In this document: piece by piece, positions 49,506-63,689 of the stretch
Layout of the letters: each line of letters begins with the position of its first letter
How positions within the stretch are numbered: the stretch's first letter is position 1
Source of the DNA: Acestrorhynchus altus
Taxonomy: Eukaryota; Chordata; Actinopteri; Characiformes; Acestrorhynchidae
NCBI GenBank assembly: GCA_034509495.1
Contig: CM067504.1
Location: 283,072-347,071, forward strand
Direction of reading: 5' to 3'
DNA length: 64,000 nucleotides
The notes under the pieces: model-generated
What the model saw: the letters and a program-made list of their open reading frames with translations, nothing else
The model's database searches: none
What the model was told of the DNA's origin: nothing
Program-made: the position numbers and the translations under genes

Positions 49506-52500
49506 GTTTTACTGATTTACAATTGACCATAACATTTTAACCTTATTTCTATTCAGCTTCTGTGTCTATTGATCTATATATAATATAAAATCTGTATGTA
49601 TATATATATATAATGTGTATATGTATGTATACGTGTATATATGTGTGTATATATGTGTGTGTATGTGTATGTGTGTATATATGTGTGTATATGTGTGTGT
49701 TTATATGTATATGTATGTGTTTATGTAAAATATAAGTGACGTGGTGTTTAGTGGTACTGCTCGTCCCCGTGTTGGTCATATTTAGGAAGCTATGTAAAGG
49801 CTGTGTCCACTGCACCGTGTCCCTGACCGTAACGTTAGTAGGCCGTTAGCGCAGCAGCTCTGTGGGTTTATTAAAGGTTAGATCCCAGTGCTGGATATGA
49901 TACTGGGAACCAGGTCAGTGATCTTCTGACTGTGGTCAGTAAGTTTGTGTTTAACGTCCAGGCTGGTCTCCATGGTTACATGCTATGATGTAAGTGGTGA
50001 GTTTTGATTTCAGTATAATATAATAAATATCATCGTTTTTAATTCTTAAAGGGCTGCGTCACACCGTTTAGAACCCTTTATAATGGTATGTAATAGTAAT
50101 GTTATTAGTATGTTTCCTTTACTTGCTTTATGTCTCATTCCCACGTTTTCTAAAGCAAAGCTGAGCTGCCTGAAAGTAATGTTCTAACGTCTGTTAGAAC
50201 CAGAACAGTTCCTTACTGAGGACAACAGATGACCTCATTTTTAATGCTCACTCTCTGACTCGTTAACAGAGATGAACCTCCACAAAGGGAAACGTTAGAA
50301 TAACAGTAAACCGAGGAGTGGGAGGAGGAGGAGTGGGAGGAGGAGGAGTGGGAGGAGGAGGAGTGGGAGTGGGAGGAGCAGCAGGAGGAGTGGGAGGAGG
50401 AGTGGGAGTGGGAGGAGCAGGAGGAAGAGTGGGAGGAGCAGGAGGAAGAGTGGGAGGAGCAGGAGGAGGAGGAGGAGGAGCGGGAGTGGGAGGAGATATT
50501 TATGTTGCTGGTGTAACATCATGTTACACCAGCAACATGATGGATGTGGGAGTCGTCCTGTTAGTGCAGCACCAATGACACGTGATGCAGGACTATGAGC
50601 ACGCAGAACGTTACGATGACCTGGATCATCAGTTATTGATCCTGATCACCTTCATCCTCCTTCACCATAGAACTACAATCACACACGTCCTCCTAGTTTG
50701 ATGAAAATAACCAACTGCTTGTCTGTTTCTTCAGATTCTATCTGCACCGCTGAGCCCAAATGAAAGTTTCCTGCGCTATCTGACCTTGCCCCAAGACAAC
50801 GACCTGGCCATTGACCTGCGGCAGACAGCTGTGGTCATTATGGCCCACCTGGATCGCCTGGCTGTCCCCTGTAGTCCTCCACAGTGCAGCTCTCCCACCT
50901 CAAGCAAGGTATTGCAGCTTCCGCTCTGGTGAATGATGAGATGATTGAGGTAACCCTGGTGTTAGGAAGCTTCTGTTCCCCGGTTGTCAGATGTTGGAGA
51001 GAGGTCAGAATTATGGGATGCGTCCTGCTCAGCCGGTGTTATGCAGTGTTCTTGTTCTTAAGTGCTGTTGTTTGACTGATTGTGTTCTCTCTGTGTCTGC
51101 CCTCCCGGAGGACCATGGCCCTGTTCAGGTAATTGGGCTTTTTAATGCCTTCTTGTCCGTCTGTGTGTCTTTCTGTGTGCAAGATTAAACACATTCTATG
51201 CACCAAAGCACAGTTCGTCTCAGGCAGTCCTCAGAGGTCCTCAGAGGTCCTCGTTTACATACACCGTGTGGGTGTGACTCGCCAGAACAGCGAAGGGAAG
51301 CTCATTAATATTCGTCCTGGGTTGCTACACGTCTTTTATTCCAAGGATTTAATATTTCATTAACAGGGAAACACTTTGCAGACACTGCTTTTCAGTTTGA
51401 AACGGCACAAGATGTTGTTTTTTAATTTAAAGATTTATTTTATTTTAAATATTTCACTGAACAAGATGCACATCATAAACCACGAGACCTAATTAATCAC
51501 ACGTCAAACACCACACGGGTTTCAGTGATTAATTCAGTTAAAGATCAACCTGCATACAGACTCTGACTGATCAGAGAGAGGGGGCGGGGCTGATGATCAA
51601 CCTGCATACAGACTCTGACTGATCAGAGAGAGGGGGCGGGGCTGATGATCAACCTGCGTACGACGGGTCACGAGGTTAACTGAAACATGAACATCTAAAA
51701 GAGGCTGTTGTGTTTAAACCTGGGCTCGGGGTTGTTTCCGACTGGGGTTGTTTGCAGATCAGGGCAGAAGGTTGATTCTTCTGGATGTTCTGCTGATGTC
51801 ACTCCCGAACGGAAAGGCCAGCTCCAGCTGCAGTGCTGCTGTACGGTGGCCTGTGAGGTGATGCTGGTATAGGAAGATTACGGAGTTCTGATCAGCGCTG
51901 ACGGTTGTTGTGGTCTTTTTTAGGGTACGCTGCAGGAGGTGATTGGCTGGGGTCTGCTGGGATGGAAGGTTTATGCCAACGTCAATGGACCAATCCAGTG
52001 CAAAGCTCTGTCCAGCCTTGGTGTGACCCAAATTGTGTGCTCAGAGAAGGGTTTTCTCATCCTGTCCATCTCTGGTGCCGTCTACACCCAGAATTATAAA
52101 AGTACCACGCTGGTGAGTGTTACAGTCCACTGTAGTATAATAACACTTTCATTAATTCGTACCGGACGGGTCTGTGGGACCGCGGCTTTAATCAATTCTG
52201 TCTTTCAGTCTCCCATGTTGGTCCACGGGCTGTCCTCCAGGAAGATCGTGAAGCTGGCAGCTCACCCAGAAGGCCAGCATTATTTGGCACTCTCAGCCAA
52301 TGGAGAGGTTTTCTCCTGGGGGTGTGGGGACGGAGGACGCCTGGGACACGGAGACACGACGTAAGAACCCCCGTAACATTGTATCTTACACACTATTCGT
52401 GTCCTGTGATATATTCTAACGTCTGTGATCTCAGGAATAAACTTTACAGTCAGATTAGATGATGATTATTATTATTATTGTACTTTATCTTCAACAAAAG

Positions 52501-55500
52501 ACGGAATATTTCTCATAATTCTGCTGTGAGGTTTGTGTACGTTGTTCATACAGTCACCGCGTAACTCAACCCCGTAATCGAGTGCTAACTGCAGTGTCTC
52601 CTCTTCCTCTGCAGGTACCTTGAAGAGCCTACCATGATCGCTGCGTTCTCTGGGAAGCAGGTTGGGAAGCACGTGGTGCACATAGCCTGCGGGAGCACCT
52701 ACAGCGCTGCCATCACAGCCGACGGGGAGCTGTACACGTGGGGGCGGGGCAACTACGGCAGGCTGGGCCATGGTAACAATTATGCTGACATCTGTAGAAC
52801 GTGTTCCACAGCAGCATGTTTCAGACCTCCTTTTCTCTGGAGCTTCTTGCCCTCTTTGGTAACTGGACATTCCTGCTGCAGGCTCCAGCGAGGATCAGAC
52901 CACCCCCATGCTGGTGACCGCCCTGAAAGGGCTGAAGGTGATCGACGTGGCCTGTGGCAGCGGTGATGCACAGACACTTGCGGTGACGGAGAACGGTATG
53001 AGCAGTGAAACACCTTCACCTTCATAACCACTACAACCTCCTGCTCCTTTTACACATTTTACAGCAAGCCATTTAGTTTGGACAGTTAGGACACCATAAA
53101 CACCATTGACCTCCATGTATTTCATCATCTGAACATCTGATCTTCACTGTAACAACTGAAGAACCATCTTTAATCATCATTAATAAACATCATTAACAGA
53201 AATGTTCTCTTATTATGAGGATAAAGTTCAGACCCCTCTGTTCTAATATCTGTTTCTCCTCCTTTTGTCTGAAATAATGTCAGTGAGATGTTTCTAGAAC
53301 CATCTACCGTCTCTGACACTGACTGGAAGAACGACGTTCCCACTCCTCCATGCGGAATTCTTTCAGCTCTGTGATGTTTCAGCGTCAGTCTTTGTACAGA
53401 CGCTCTTCCGTTCTCCTCAAACCCCCTCTGATACAATAAAGATCTCATAGTGGTTTCTATGATGGAGAGATCTCCACACCCTGCTGCAGCAGAGCAGCTC
53501 CAAACCATCACACTCCCACCACCATGTTCACAGCTGCTATGAGCTTCTTCTGCTCAAATGCTGTGTTTGGTTTGTGTCAAACATGTCTCGTCAGACTCAT
53601 CTGCATCTACAACCTTCTTTCTGACCTAACGTTATCAAGCATAATGAAAAAAAAACATCTAATTAAAGACTATTAAAGAGCTGATTTGTCTCTCTCTCTC
53701 CCTCGCTGTCTCTCTCTGTCTCTAGGTCAGGTATGGTCGTGGGGGGACGGGGACTATGGGAAGCTGGGCCGCGGGGGCAGCGATGGCTGTAAGAGCCCTA
53801 AACTGGTGGAGAAGCTGCAAGATCTAGACATAGTGAAAGTGTGCTGTGGCAGCCAGTTCTCCGTGGCCCTCACCAAAGAAGGCCAGGTCTATACCTGGGG
53901 CAAAGGAGACAATCAGCGTCTGGGCCATGGCACTGACGAGCACGTCCGCTACCCCAAACTGCTGGACAGTCTACAAGGTTAGGTTTCACCCAGATTTACA
54001 GGGAGAAGGTGGGACGTTTTACCACAACTTGTGATTGCAGCTGTGTTCTTCTGAACCTCTCTGTAGGTAAGAAGGTGGTGGATATAGCGGTGGGCTCCAC
54101 GCACTGCCTGGCCCTCACTGAGGACGGGGAGGTGCACAGCTGGGGGAGCAATGATAAACTACAGCACTTTGACACCCTCTTCTCCAATAAGAAGCAACCC
54201 AAAGCTCTGCCAGGTCTCAACTCCAAACACATCGTGGGCATCTCTTGTGGCCCAGGCCAGGTACTGCATTCCTGTCTGTGGGATTGAACCCAGTGACCTT
54301 ATGATGACATTTTATGATTAAATACACGATTAGTTCATTATTTTCATTATTTTATTTGACTGTTATTTTCTTTCTCCATCTCTTTTTGTCCATTTTATTT
54401 AGATTCTTTTTGATCTTTATATACTTTATTTATTTATTTTATGTTTACATTTTTAATTTCCCCCAGTTGTCTCCCGTGAATTTAGATGTGCCAGTTCTCT
54501 TTATAGTACACCCCCCTCACACACACTGCTCCCCACACAGCAGTTTGAAAAGAGGAGGTGCATGTGCTCGTCCATGTGCTCGTCCTCACCCTCCTGTCAT
54601 TTGCACCCTCACCGGACAGCCAATGCGCTGGGAGGAAAGCGCCTGGCTCCCAGCTCTGATGCAGTGGTTGACATACGCCTGTGCCGACCAGCATCACATT
54701 GATTATGACTTTATGAATTTATCTTTATTAATTCTAATGTGTATTTTCTACTTTCGGTCCCTGGACTGTAAATGCTCGACTGCGTTGTAAATGAAGGTCA
54801 CCATCAGTGCGGAGTCCTCTGAGGACACTGAGGACGATGTGGAACGAGCTCCATTCTGGTTTTTGAACCATTCAGTGCTTTTCCATCAACACACACTTTT
54901 CTGGAACCTGAAGTGGGAACCAATGATTACGTAGGGTTTTCAGCTGGAACCACTGTGGGCATGTCTAGTTGTACAGGAGCAATGACACACCCTTGGTCTC
55001 GTGCGGTGTTGTCTTCTATGTCTTGTTGCCAAAGCAGACCGTTTACTGACCCTGTGCAGCCCCTCTGTTGATGACGTATTCAGTGACGTGTCCTCGGTTC
55101 CACTAAAACTGCTGTAAATGCAGACTGGTTCGCTGAAAAGCACCCAGGTTCTCACGAGCCCGAACGGAACCAGTTCACGATCCAGGTTGTAACCGCAGTT
55201 ACTGGTGTGAGAGCAGTTTGTTAATGTTCTTGTTTGTGATGAGCGTTTGAGTTTTGGTGTGTTTGTTCAGAAACCCCTTTTCTCTCTCGCAGAGTTTCGC
55301 GTGGTCGTCTTGCTCAGAGTGGTCCGTGGGGCTGCGTGTTCCGTTTGTAGTGGACGTGTGCCCCATGACTTTTGAGCAGCTGGACTTGCTGCTGCGGCAG
55401 GTCAGCGAGGGCATGGACGGCAGCTCGGACTGGCCGCCGCCTCAGGAGAAGGAGTGCATGGTGGTGGCCACCCTCAACCTGCTCCGACTACAGGTGAGTC

Positions 55501-58500
55501 GGTCTGTTTATAGTTTAAACAGTTTAAAACGAGCACGTGATGCTGTATCGAATCTCCAGCTCAGGTTTTAACCCCTTCACACACGGTGGTCACTACAGTG
55601 TACTGACCAGACCAGTACATGTTGAACTATAATCCTCAGCATATTTATTCTACAGCGATAAAATTTTCATTTTACTTCATTTATTTGTAAAAACCTGATG
55701 TGGTCATTGATTGGTCAGTGTAATATCACCCGTACGTGATTGACTCTTAAACAGCCTGAAAGGACAATAAAACCCTGATTCGGGACGTAATTAATGCATG
55801 AAACGGTTAATTAACCTTTTAAATTCTGATCTTGAGATATGAATCCTACAAAATCAGCTTGAATCCAGAGTTACATACAGACACGATACACATTTAACAA
55901 TCGGCAGCATCTCCGTCTACCCGGATTCAGCCATCGCGGAGTGATCGAGCTCGGAAAAACGGCTGAAACCCCCGGGTGGAGAAGGGGGCGGGGTTATGAC
56001 GGCGCAGCAGTTTAAATTTCAGTATAAGAGTCATATAATTAGTACCAATAAGGATAACAATAGTTCAAATAAATCGGTCATAATAAATGAAACGTCTGTC
56101 TTATCAATACAAACACCAGATGATCTGTTTCGAGCAGGATTTCCAGGCTGTGAAGTGTTTAGTCTTTATAAAAACTGCAGCTATAAAGTAAATATTGGAC
56201 CAAAACATGAGCAGATACTTAATTCTGTATTCAGATCTCAGGTGAGCTCGTATTAAAGAAGCTAAGGTGGAAACACTGGACAGACGTGACTGAAGTGGCC
56301 TTAAGTAAGACACTTCCCAGCTCCTGCCCGGTGCTGTGGATAGAGCTGCCCGCCGCTCCGGACACGTGTGCTCACTGTTATATGGTATATAAACACCGGC
56401 TGAGCTTTGTTTATACACTGTATGAAACCCAGGACGAAGTATTTAATGAAAGTTACATAATTAGACGTAACTCGGGTCATTTCCAGAACCCTGAGAGAAC
56501 ATTCGTCCTCCGACTGAAATGAGCGAGAACACGTCGATCTTATCTGCTTGCGTTTCTCTCCGTGTCTGCAGCTCCATGCAGCCATCAGTAACCAGGTGGA
56601 CCCCGAAGAGCTGGGGCTGGGGCTGGGCAGCAGCCTGCTCAACAACCTCAAGCAGACGGTGGTGACGCTGGCCAGCAACGCCGGGGTGCTGAACACCGTG
56701 CAGGCGGCCGCGCAGGCCGTGCTCCAGAGTGGCTGGTCAGTTCTACTGCCCACTGCAGAGGAACGAGCTAGAGCCCTCTCCTCACTGCTGCCCAACGCAG
56801 GTCAGTGTCCCGTTGGGCTGAAAGTGATTCTAGATGCTGTTAAATGACAGAGGACACCACAGAGCTCAGTCCTGCAGGTCCCGCAGTAAGGACTGCACCG
56901 TGCTCTGTCTTCCTGAGGACACTGACCGGGGGTAAACGCCGGGGGTGGACGTGTAGTGCAAATAATGATGTTTCTGTCTCTGTGTTTGTGTGTCAGCCTC
57001 GGGTAATGAGATGAGCGTGAGTCCAGGTCGGCGCTTCATGATTGACCTTCTGGTCAGCAGTCTGATGGCAGACGGGGGTCTGGAGTCTGCTCTGAATGCG
57101 GCCATCACGGCTGAGATCCAGGTCAGTGTGTTATTCAGCACCTGCTTCGAGACACTGAGATCTTTCGGTTTAAATTTGAAGAAAGGAAATGATAAAGGCT
57201 GCACTGTTCCTTCGCTGTGATGTCAGTTTAAAAGTGGGACGGTGGGACGGTGGGACGGACCCCAGGTAGGTGTGAAAATGACCACGTCTGGTTGTTTGTC
57301 AGGACATTGAGGCCAAGAAAGAGGCACAGAAGGAGAAGGAGATTGACGAGCAGGAGGCCAACGCGTCCACGTTACACCGCTGTCGCACCGCTCTGGATAA
57401 AGACCTCATAAACACGGGCATCTACGAGTCTGCAAGCAAGCAGAGCTTACCGCTGGTCCAGCTCGTTCAACAGCTCCTCAGGTACTGAACACCTCGCTCT
57501 GCTGACAGCTCAGCACGGTTCCTTTCAGCCCGCTCTGCTTTTTCAATCAACAGCAAAACAAGCAGACACGAGGTGAACCCCGCAGTGACCCCAGAGCACA
57601 GGGTCATGTCTTCTCCCTTTTGTGTTCAGGAACATTGCGTCACAGACCATAGCGCGCTTGAAGGACGTGGCGCGGCGCATTTCACACTGCCAGGACGCAG
57701 AGCAGGTGAGTAAAGAGCGCTCTGCTTCCCTGGACCTGCTGCTGCGCTTTCAGAGACTGCTGGTCTGCAAGCTGTACGTGGGAGTCCACGGCACCGTCGG
57801 AGTCGGCGGATACAGTGAGTACCGGACCTCCACGCTTCCTGACTGTAACGTACTGTTGATCGTTTGGCTTCATGGAGAACTTTACTGAGCTAGATGACCA
57901 GGGGCCAGTTTCCTGGACATGGATTAGTCTTGGAATGAAGTTCTGTGTTGGTGGTGGTTTAAAAACTGACCTTAGATGTTTGTTTCTCAGCTCTGTCTCA
58001 TCCTGAGATTTTGGGAGTGGGTTCTCTGCTGAAGAAGTACATCGCACTGCTGTGCACGCACATCGGCGACATCCTGCCTGTGGCCACCAGCATCGCTTTC
58101 AACAGCCATCGCCACTTTGCAGAAGTGTCCCGTGTCATTGAGGGGGATCTCACTGGTAAGCACTGGAGCTTTCACACCTCTTCTAAAACTGGGCTGGTGT
58201 TTGTTCCATTGTTCTTTTGGTCCGGTTCTGGTTTCACTAAGTCCTGTCCTCATCACCTACGTGAGCGAAGTCTCCCTGTACTCGACACTGATTGGTTTGT
58301 AGAGGTGTTGTGCCAAATTCTGCACCTGCTATTTTGGTTTCGGTCAAACCCAAAGGTCCAAAAGTTCAGCCCAAACAAGATCGGTGTGAAAGGACCCTTC
58401 CTAACTCAGATGAACGTGTGGGACGGTGAAGTTCTGTACACGTTCTGAAATGATAATCCATTAACATTAATATCTAGACTGCCTTTGATTCCAGACGTGA

Positions 58501-61500
58501 TCCAGTCTCAGGAGAAAGTCCTGAAGACATGGTCGTGGAATAACGTTCCTGAGAGATGACGTCTGATTCTCGAGTATCGTAGTGTGTGTGTTTTATATGG
58601 TGTTGGTAAGCTCTCCACCTCTTCTCTCACAGGGGTTCTGCTCCCAGAGCTGGTGGTGTCCATCGTGCTGCTGCTGACTCTAGATGCTGGCCTGATGCAG
58701 GAGACGGGTTCCATCCCTTTGCTGGCTGCCCTGCTGGAACACCTGGACCGCTTTAACCACCTTGCCCCTGGCCACGAGCGAGATGATGGTGAAGATCTGG
58801 CCTGGCCTGGCCTCATGGGTATGTGAAACCGTTCACTGCAGTTTTGTTCCTCCTTAGCTTTGGTTGTTCCAGTCAATGTTCCACTGGGATTAATAACGTG
58901 GTTCTGATTCTTTATAATGTCTTTGCAGGGTCTTTCTTCAGTGGACCAAGCTCCAAGAACAATGAAGAAGTTTCACTCATCCGCAAAGCAGACTTGGAGA
59001 ACCACAATAAAGACGGTGGCTTTTGGACGGTCATTGATGGGAAAGTCTATGACATCAAGGACTTTCAGGCCCAGTCTCTTACTGGAAACACTATCCTCGG
59101 TATGCTGTTTAAATTGGAGTGTAGATATGAGGCCGTATCTCCTCACTGTAACCATAGCTGTGGTTTCAGAACTTCTGAATGTCCCGGTCTCGTTACTCAA
59201 TCCCATCCACATCGATTTTACTGTCCTCGTGTATTTGGTTTCACACTCTATTCTTTCTTCTTCTTTGTAGCTCAGTTTGCTGGAGAAGACCCTGTGGTGG
59301 CTTTGGAGGCTGCTCTCCAGTTCGAGGACACGCGGGAGTCGATGCAGGCCTTTTGTGTGGGACAGTATATGGAGGTATGCGCTTTGTGGAGGTGTCTTTT
59401 CTCATTTATACCGTTTTAAGAAGTGTGAGGACAGAATAACTAACTCCACCTCAATGGTTCCTTCATCAGCCCAATCAGGAGACTGTGACGACGCCAGACC
59501 TCAGCAGCCTGTCCTCTCCTCTCATAGACACAGAGAGGAACTTGGGCCTCCTGCTTGGTCTTCACGCCTCCTACCTGGCCATGAGCACACCACTCTCCCG
59601 CATGGAGATAGAATGTGCCAGTGAGCACCTCCTTTATTTTCTCGTAAATAATACTCTCAAAAACAGTTGCACCCAGAAGAAATCGGCCAACGTGAATGAG
59701 GTTTGATGGGTAGGTTTGACATGTTGAGCCATGAAAAAGTCGTCCTGTTGAGCGTGCTGTCCATTCGGACTCGTGCTGTTGTGTTGGAACACCACGTCAG
59801 CGTTGTCAAAAAAGGCAACCAGACTGTGATGGAGACCCACTTTTGTCTCAGAGGACGATAAATTGATTTAGGTCTGCTTCGCCATCCCTGATTGAAAATG
59901 TGTGGGACGCTATTGGACGCTCTATCAACACTCCACCCCTACCACACCATCTGCAGAACTGAGTGAGAACATTCAAGCTGCATGGGATGGATCATCACAG
60001 GACACAATTAGGAACCTCTACACCTCCATGCAGAGACGTCTGGCGTGTTGCGTTAAACCCGACGCCGTCCTGAGAGACACCACTTCTGTATGAGTAGATC
60101 AATAAATACTGATCAGATCAGACTACAGTTATCATCAGTTATTGATCCTGATCACCTTCATCTTCCTTCACTACAGAACTGCAGTCCCACACGTCCTTCT
60201 GGGTGCAGCTATTTTTTAAAGAGTGTATTAGAAAGCCGTTATTCGGTTTGTTTGATGGTTATATAGAGGAACGTGTGTGAGGTGGGTCTGACTTGCCCTG
60301 TTTTCTCAGAGTGGCTCCAGTCATCAATCTTCTGTGGGGGTCTGCAGACCAGTCAGATCCATTATAACTATAATGAGGAGAAGGATGAGGACCATTGCAG
60401 CTCTCCAGGGACCACGACACCTGACAAAGCCAAACTCTACTCCCGCAGAATCACCCTCAGTGACCACGCGCAGCCGTTTCTACAGGCCATCGCTGATAAC
60501 ACCACCCAGGACCACACTGTGAAGGTACATACCTGCACAAGTTCAGCGATTTACCATGTTCTCGCTCTCACTACGTTTGGGTTTCTTCCTTCAAGGTTCT
60601 TCTTATTTGTCACGAACACAGTTATACAAGTACAACGTGCAGTGAAATGCTTATTACGACTGTAGTTAACGACTTCTGTTTGTGTTTCAGGACTTCTTAT
60701 GCCAAATCGAGCGCTGCTGTAAGCAGTACCATCTCATCACACCCATCACTTTCCCACCAGAGCACCCCGTGGAGGAGGTGGGCCGCCTGCTGCTCTGCTG
60801 CCTTCTTAAACACCAGGACCTTGGTAACCTAGCAACTGCCCTTCAGCACACACAGTTTCTCCTCTGTGATTTGCCTTCGTTGTGTAACCCACGTTACACC
60901 CGCGTTTCTCCGATTTGTCTTGTGGTTGATCTTGCTCCTCCCCCTCGTCACAGGTCACGTCGCCCTCTCGCTTGTCAATCAGTGTGCCTTGGCTGTGGAC
61001 CAGGGAAAGCAGAGGTCCCTCCCCAGATCTGTGATCGACGTGTGTCGAATGGTGTACCAGGCCAAGTGCTCTTTAATCAAAGTACGGTTTTCAGAGCCAG
61101 TTTGGTTCCTAACAATCAAAAAGCTCAATGAGGTCAAATCGATGTCCTGAGTTAAGAAGTGTCTCTGTCCCCTCACAGACCCATCAGGAGCAAGGCCGCT
61201 CCTATAAGGAGGTGTGCGCTCCTGTGATCGAGAGGCTGCGCTTCCTTTTCAACGAGCTGAGACCGGCCGTCAGCAATGACCTGTCCATCGTGTGCAAGCT
61301 GAAGCTGTTGAGCTCGCAGCCTCGCTGGAAAACCATCACCCGGAAGCTGATCAGGGAGTGCAGGAAGAAGAGAGGTGGGCTCCTTACGCTCGGCTTGGAA
61401 TCGGTTCAAAGTTGAATCTCCATCTTCAGACGGTGTTGATATGAATTTCATCTTGTGGAATTTGTGTCCCTCAGTGCCTAAGAAGTCCGAGTCTGCTGAC

Positions 61501-63629
61501 GTGGAGGAGTGTAAGCAGGAGAGGGACGGGACCAATGGGGAGGAACCTCCACCACCCATTAGCCCCACGCCAGCGGACAAGAAACAAGTCACCGTCAAAT
61601 CACCCAAGGTGCTCCTCCTTTCCACCGTGTTCCAGTTTTCTCGTTACGGTTCTGTACAGTTCTGTTCTAGTAATGCTTGTTCCGCTGCTCATGTCCTCGT
61701 CTCTGTGTTCAGCAGGATAAATGGCAGCCGCTGCTGAACACTGTGGCCAGCGTCCAGAAATACCGCTGGTTGAAGCACAGTGTTCAGGGCGCTTGCTCCC
61801 AGTCCAGCCTCATGGGTACCATAGTGGAGTTTGCTCTCAAAGAGGAGCCTCTCGATGTGGAGAAGATGAGGAAGTGCCTTCTCAAACAGGTGGGGGTGCT
61901 GTCCCTAAAGCTTCCGTAAGGGTGTTGTTCCCCTGTGCTCGGAACGGGCAGCTCTTCCTGCTTTTCTTTAACTGCTGTTACCAGCTCATAACTCATTATA
62001 TCCTGGAGAACCTGGAGAACGGTTGAGAACCCCTGTTTTCAACTATATGAAGTAAATGTGACCTTCAGGAGTCCTTCTGAAATCCGTGTAGATGGAGAAA
62101 GGGTGTGTGCGTGCAGGCGTAGGGGAAGATAGATTACACTTTAACGGGTATCGTGTGACATCATACATCTCTTCCTCAGCTGGAACGAGCCGAGGTGAGG
62201 CTGGAGGGCATAGACACCATGCTGAAACTTGCATCCAAAGGGTTCCTGCTGCCTTCTGTACAGTATGCCATGCTCTGCGGCTGGCAGAGGGTCATCCCTG
62301 AAGGCCCCAATATCGGGTAAATGAGAAGAACTTGAAGAGTACTGATGATGTGTGAGAGATGAGGTTCTTATTTTCATGTTCTCCTCCACCTGCAGGGAGC
62401 CTTTGTCTGACTGCTTGAAGGACGTGGATCTCATTCCTCCCTTTAACCGCATGTTGCTGGAGGTCACCTTCGGCAAGCTGTACACCTGGGCCATCCAGAA
62501 CATCCGCAACATACTGCTCGAGGCCAGCGTCAAATTTAAAGAACTGGGTATGTCCGAGTTTGTCCTGTTCAGATCTTCCTGAAGCAGCAGTGTAATCCTG
62601 ACTGTTTCACACCCCGTCTTCTGTCCCCTGCAGGAGTGCAGCCCGTTCCTCTGCAGACAATCACAAATGAGAACCCCGCAGGACCGAGTTTGGGGACCAT
62701 CCCTCAGGCACGGTTCCTCCTGGCTATGCTCCATATGCTGACCCTCAAACATGGAGCCAACAGCCTCAGCCTGCTGCTGAACTCGGGCACCCTGGCCCTC
62801 ACACAGAGTGTCCTGCACCTGATTGGTCAGTACTGAACTCTTCTTCTGCACTTCTCTACACGAGTGTGAATCGGAGACTCAGCGTGCAGCTGTTACTGTC
62901 TGACCATCGTATTTCAAACGACTACAGTGCTGAGAAATAGTGTTCATACCCCGTGACATTTCCACGTTTCTTCACGTTATGCCACAAACTTTAAACTTAA
63001 GTGTGGAGTGCGTTAGTGTTCATCCCCCCGAGACAGACTCTGTAGGACCTCCTTTCAGTGCAGTTCCAGCTGCAGGTCTTTTGGGGTCTGTCTCCACCAG
63101 CTCTGATCATCTAGAGGATGAAGTTTCTGCTGGTTCTTCTTTACAGAACAGCTGAAGCTCAGTCAGGTTGGATGGAGAGCGTCTGTGAACAGCAATGTTC
63201 AGTCCTGACTGGGACTGAGATCTGGACTCTGACTGGGTCGTTCTAACACATGGACATGCTTTGATCTAAACCAGTCCATTGTAGCTGTGGCTGTATGTTT
63301 AGTGTTGATGTCAGTGTCACCTGTCGGTTTCGGTGGACAGCCATGTCTTGGACATTTTCAGATGATGGACTGAACAGTGCTCAGATGTTCCTAGATTGGG
63401 ATATTTGTTATAACCTGACCCTGCTTTACACTTCTCCATAACTTCATCCCTGACCTGTCAGGTGTTTCCTGGTTTTCATGGAGCTGTTTGTTCTCTAAAG
63501 AGAACAGGGGTTGAATACTAATGCACACTTGACAGACACTTCATAATTACCTGATGGTTTATCAGAAAATCACAGTTCAATACACACATCTGGTTGTCAC
63601 AGATGTAGCGCCATCTAGATAAGTCACGT

Positions 63630-63689
<60 letters not shown>

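Larger units (their letters stand above)
51924..55493 (+). other. herc2: HERC2 first RCC1-like domain exons
   Basis: Seven exons (51924-55493) encode the first RCC1-like beta-propeller. The blade signature recurs as GEVFSWGCGDGGRLGHGD, GELYTWGRGNYGRLGHG, GQVWSWGDGDYGKLGRGG, GQVYTWGKGDNQRLGHG and GEVHSWGSND. Each blade has the GxxxxWGxGxxGxLG pattern. All blades are intact. Confidence 0.9.
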
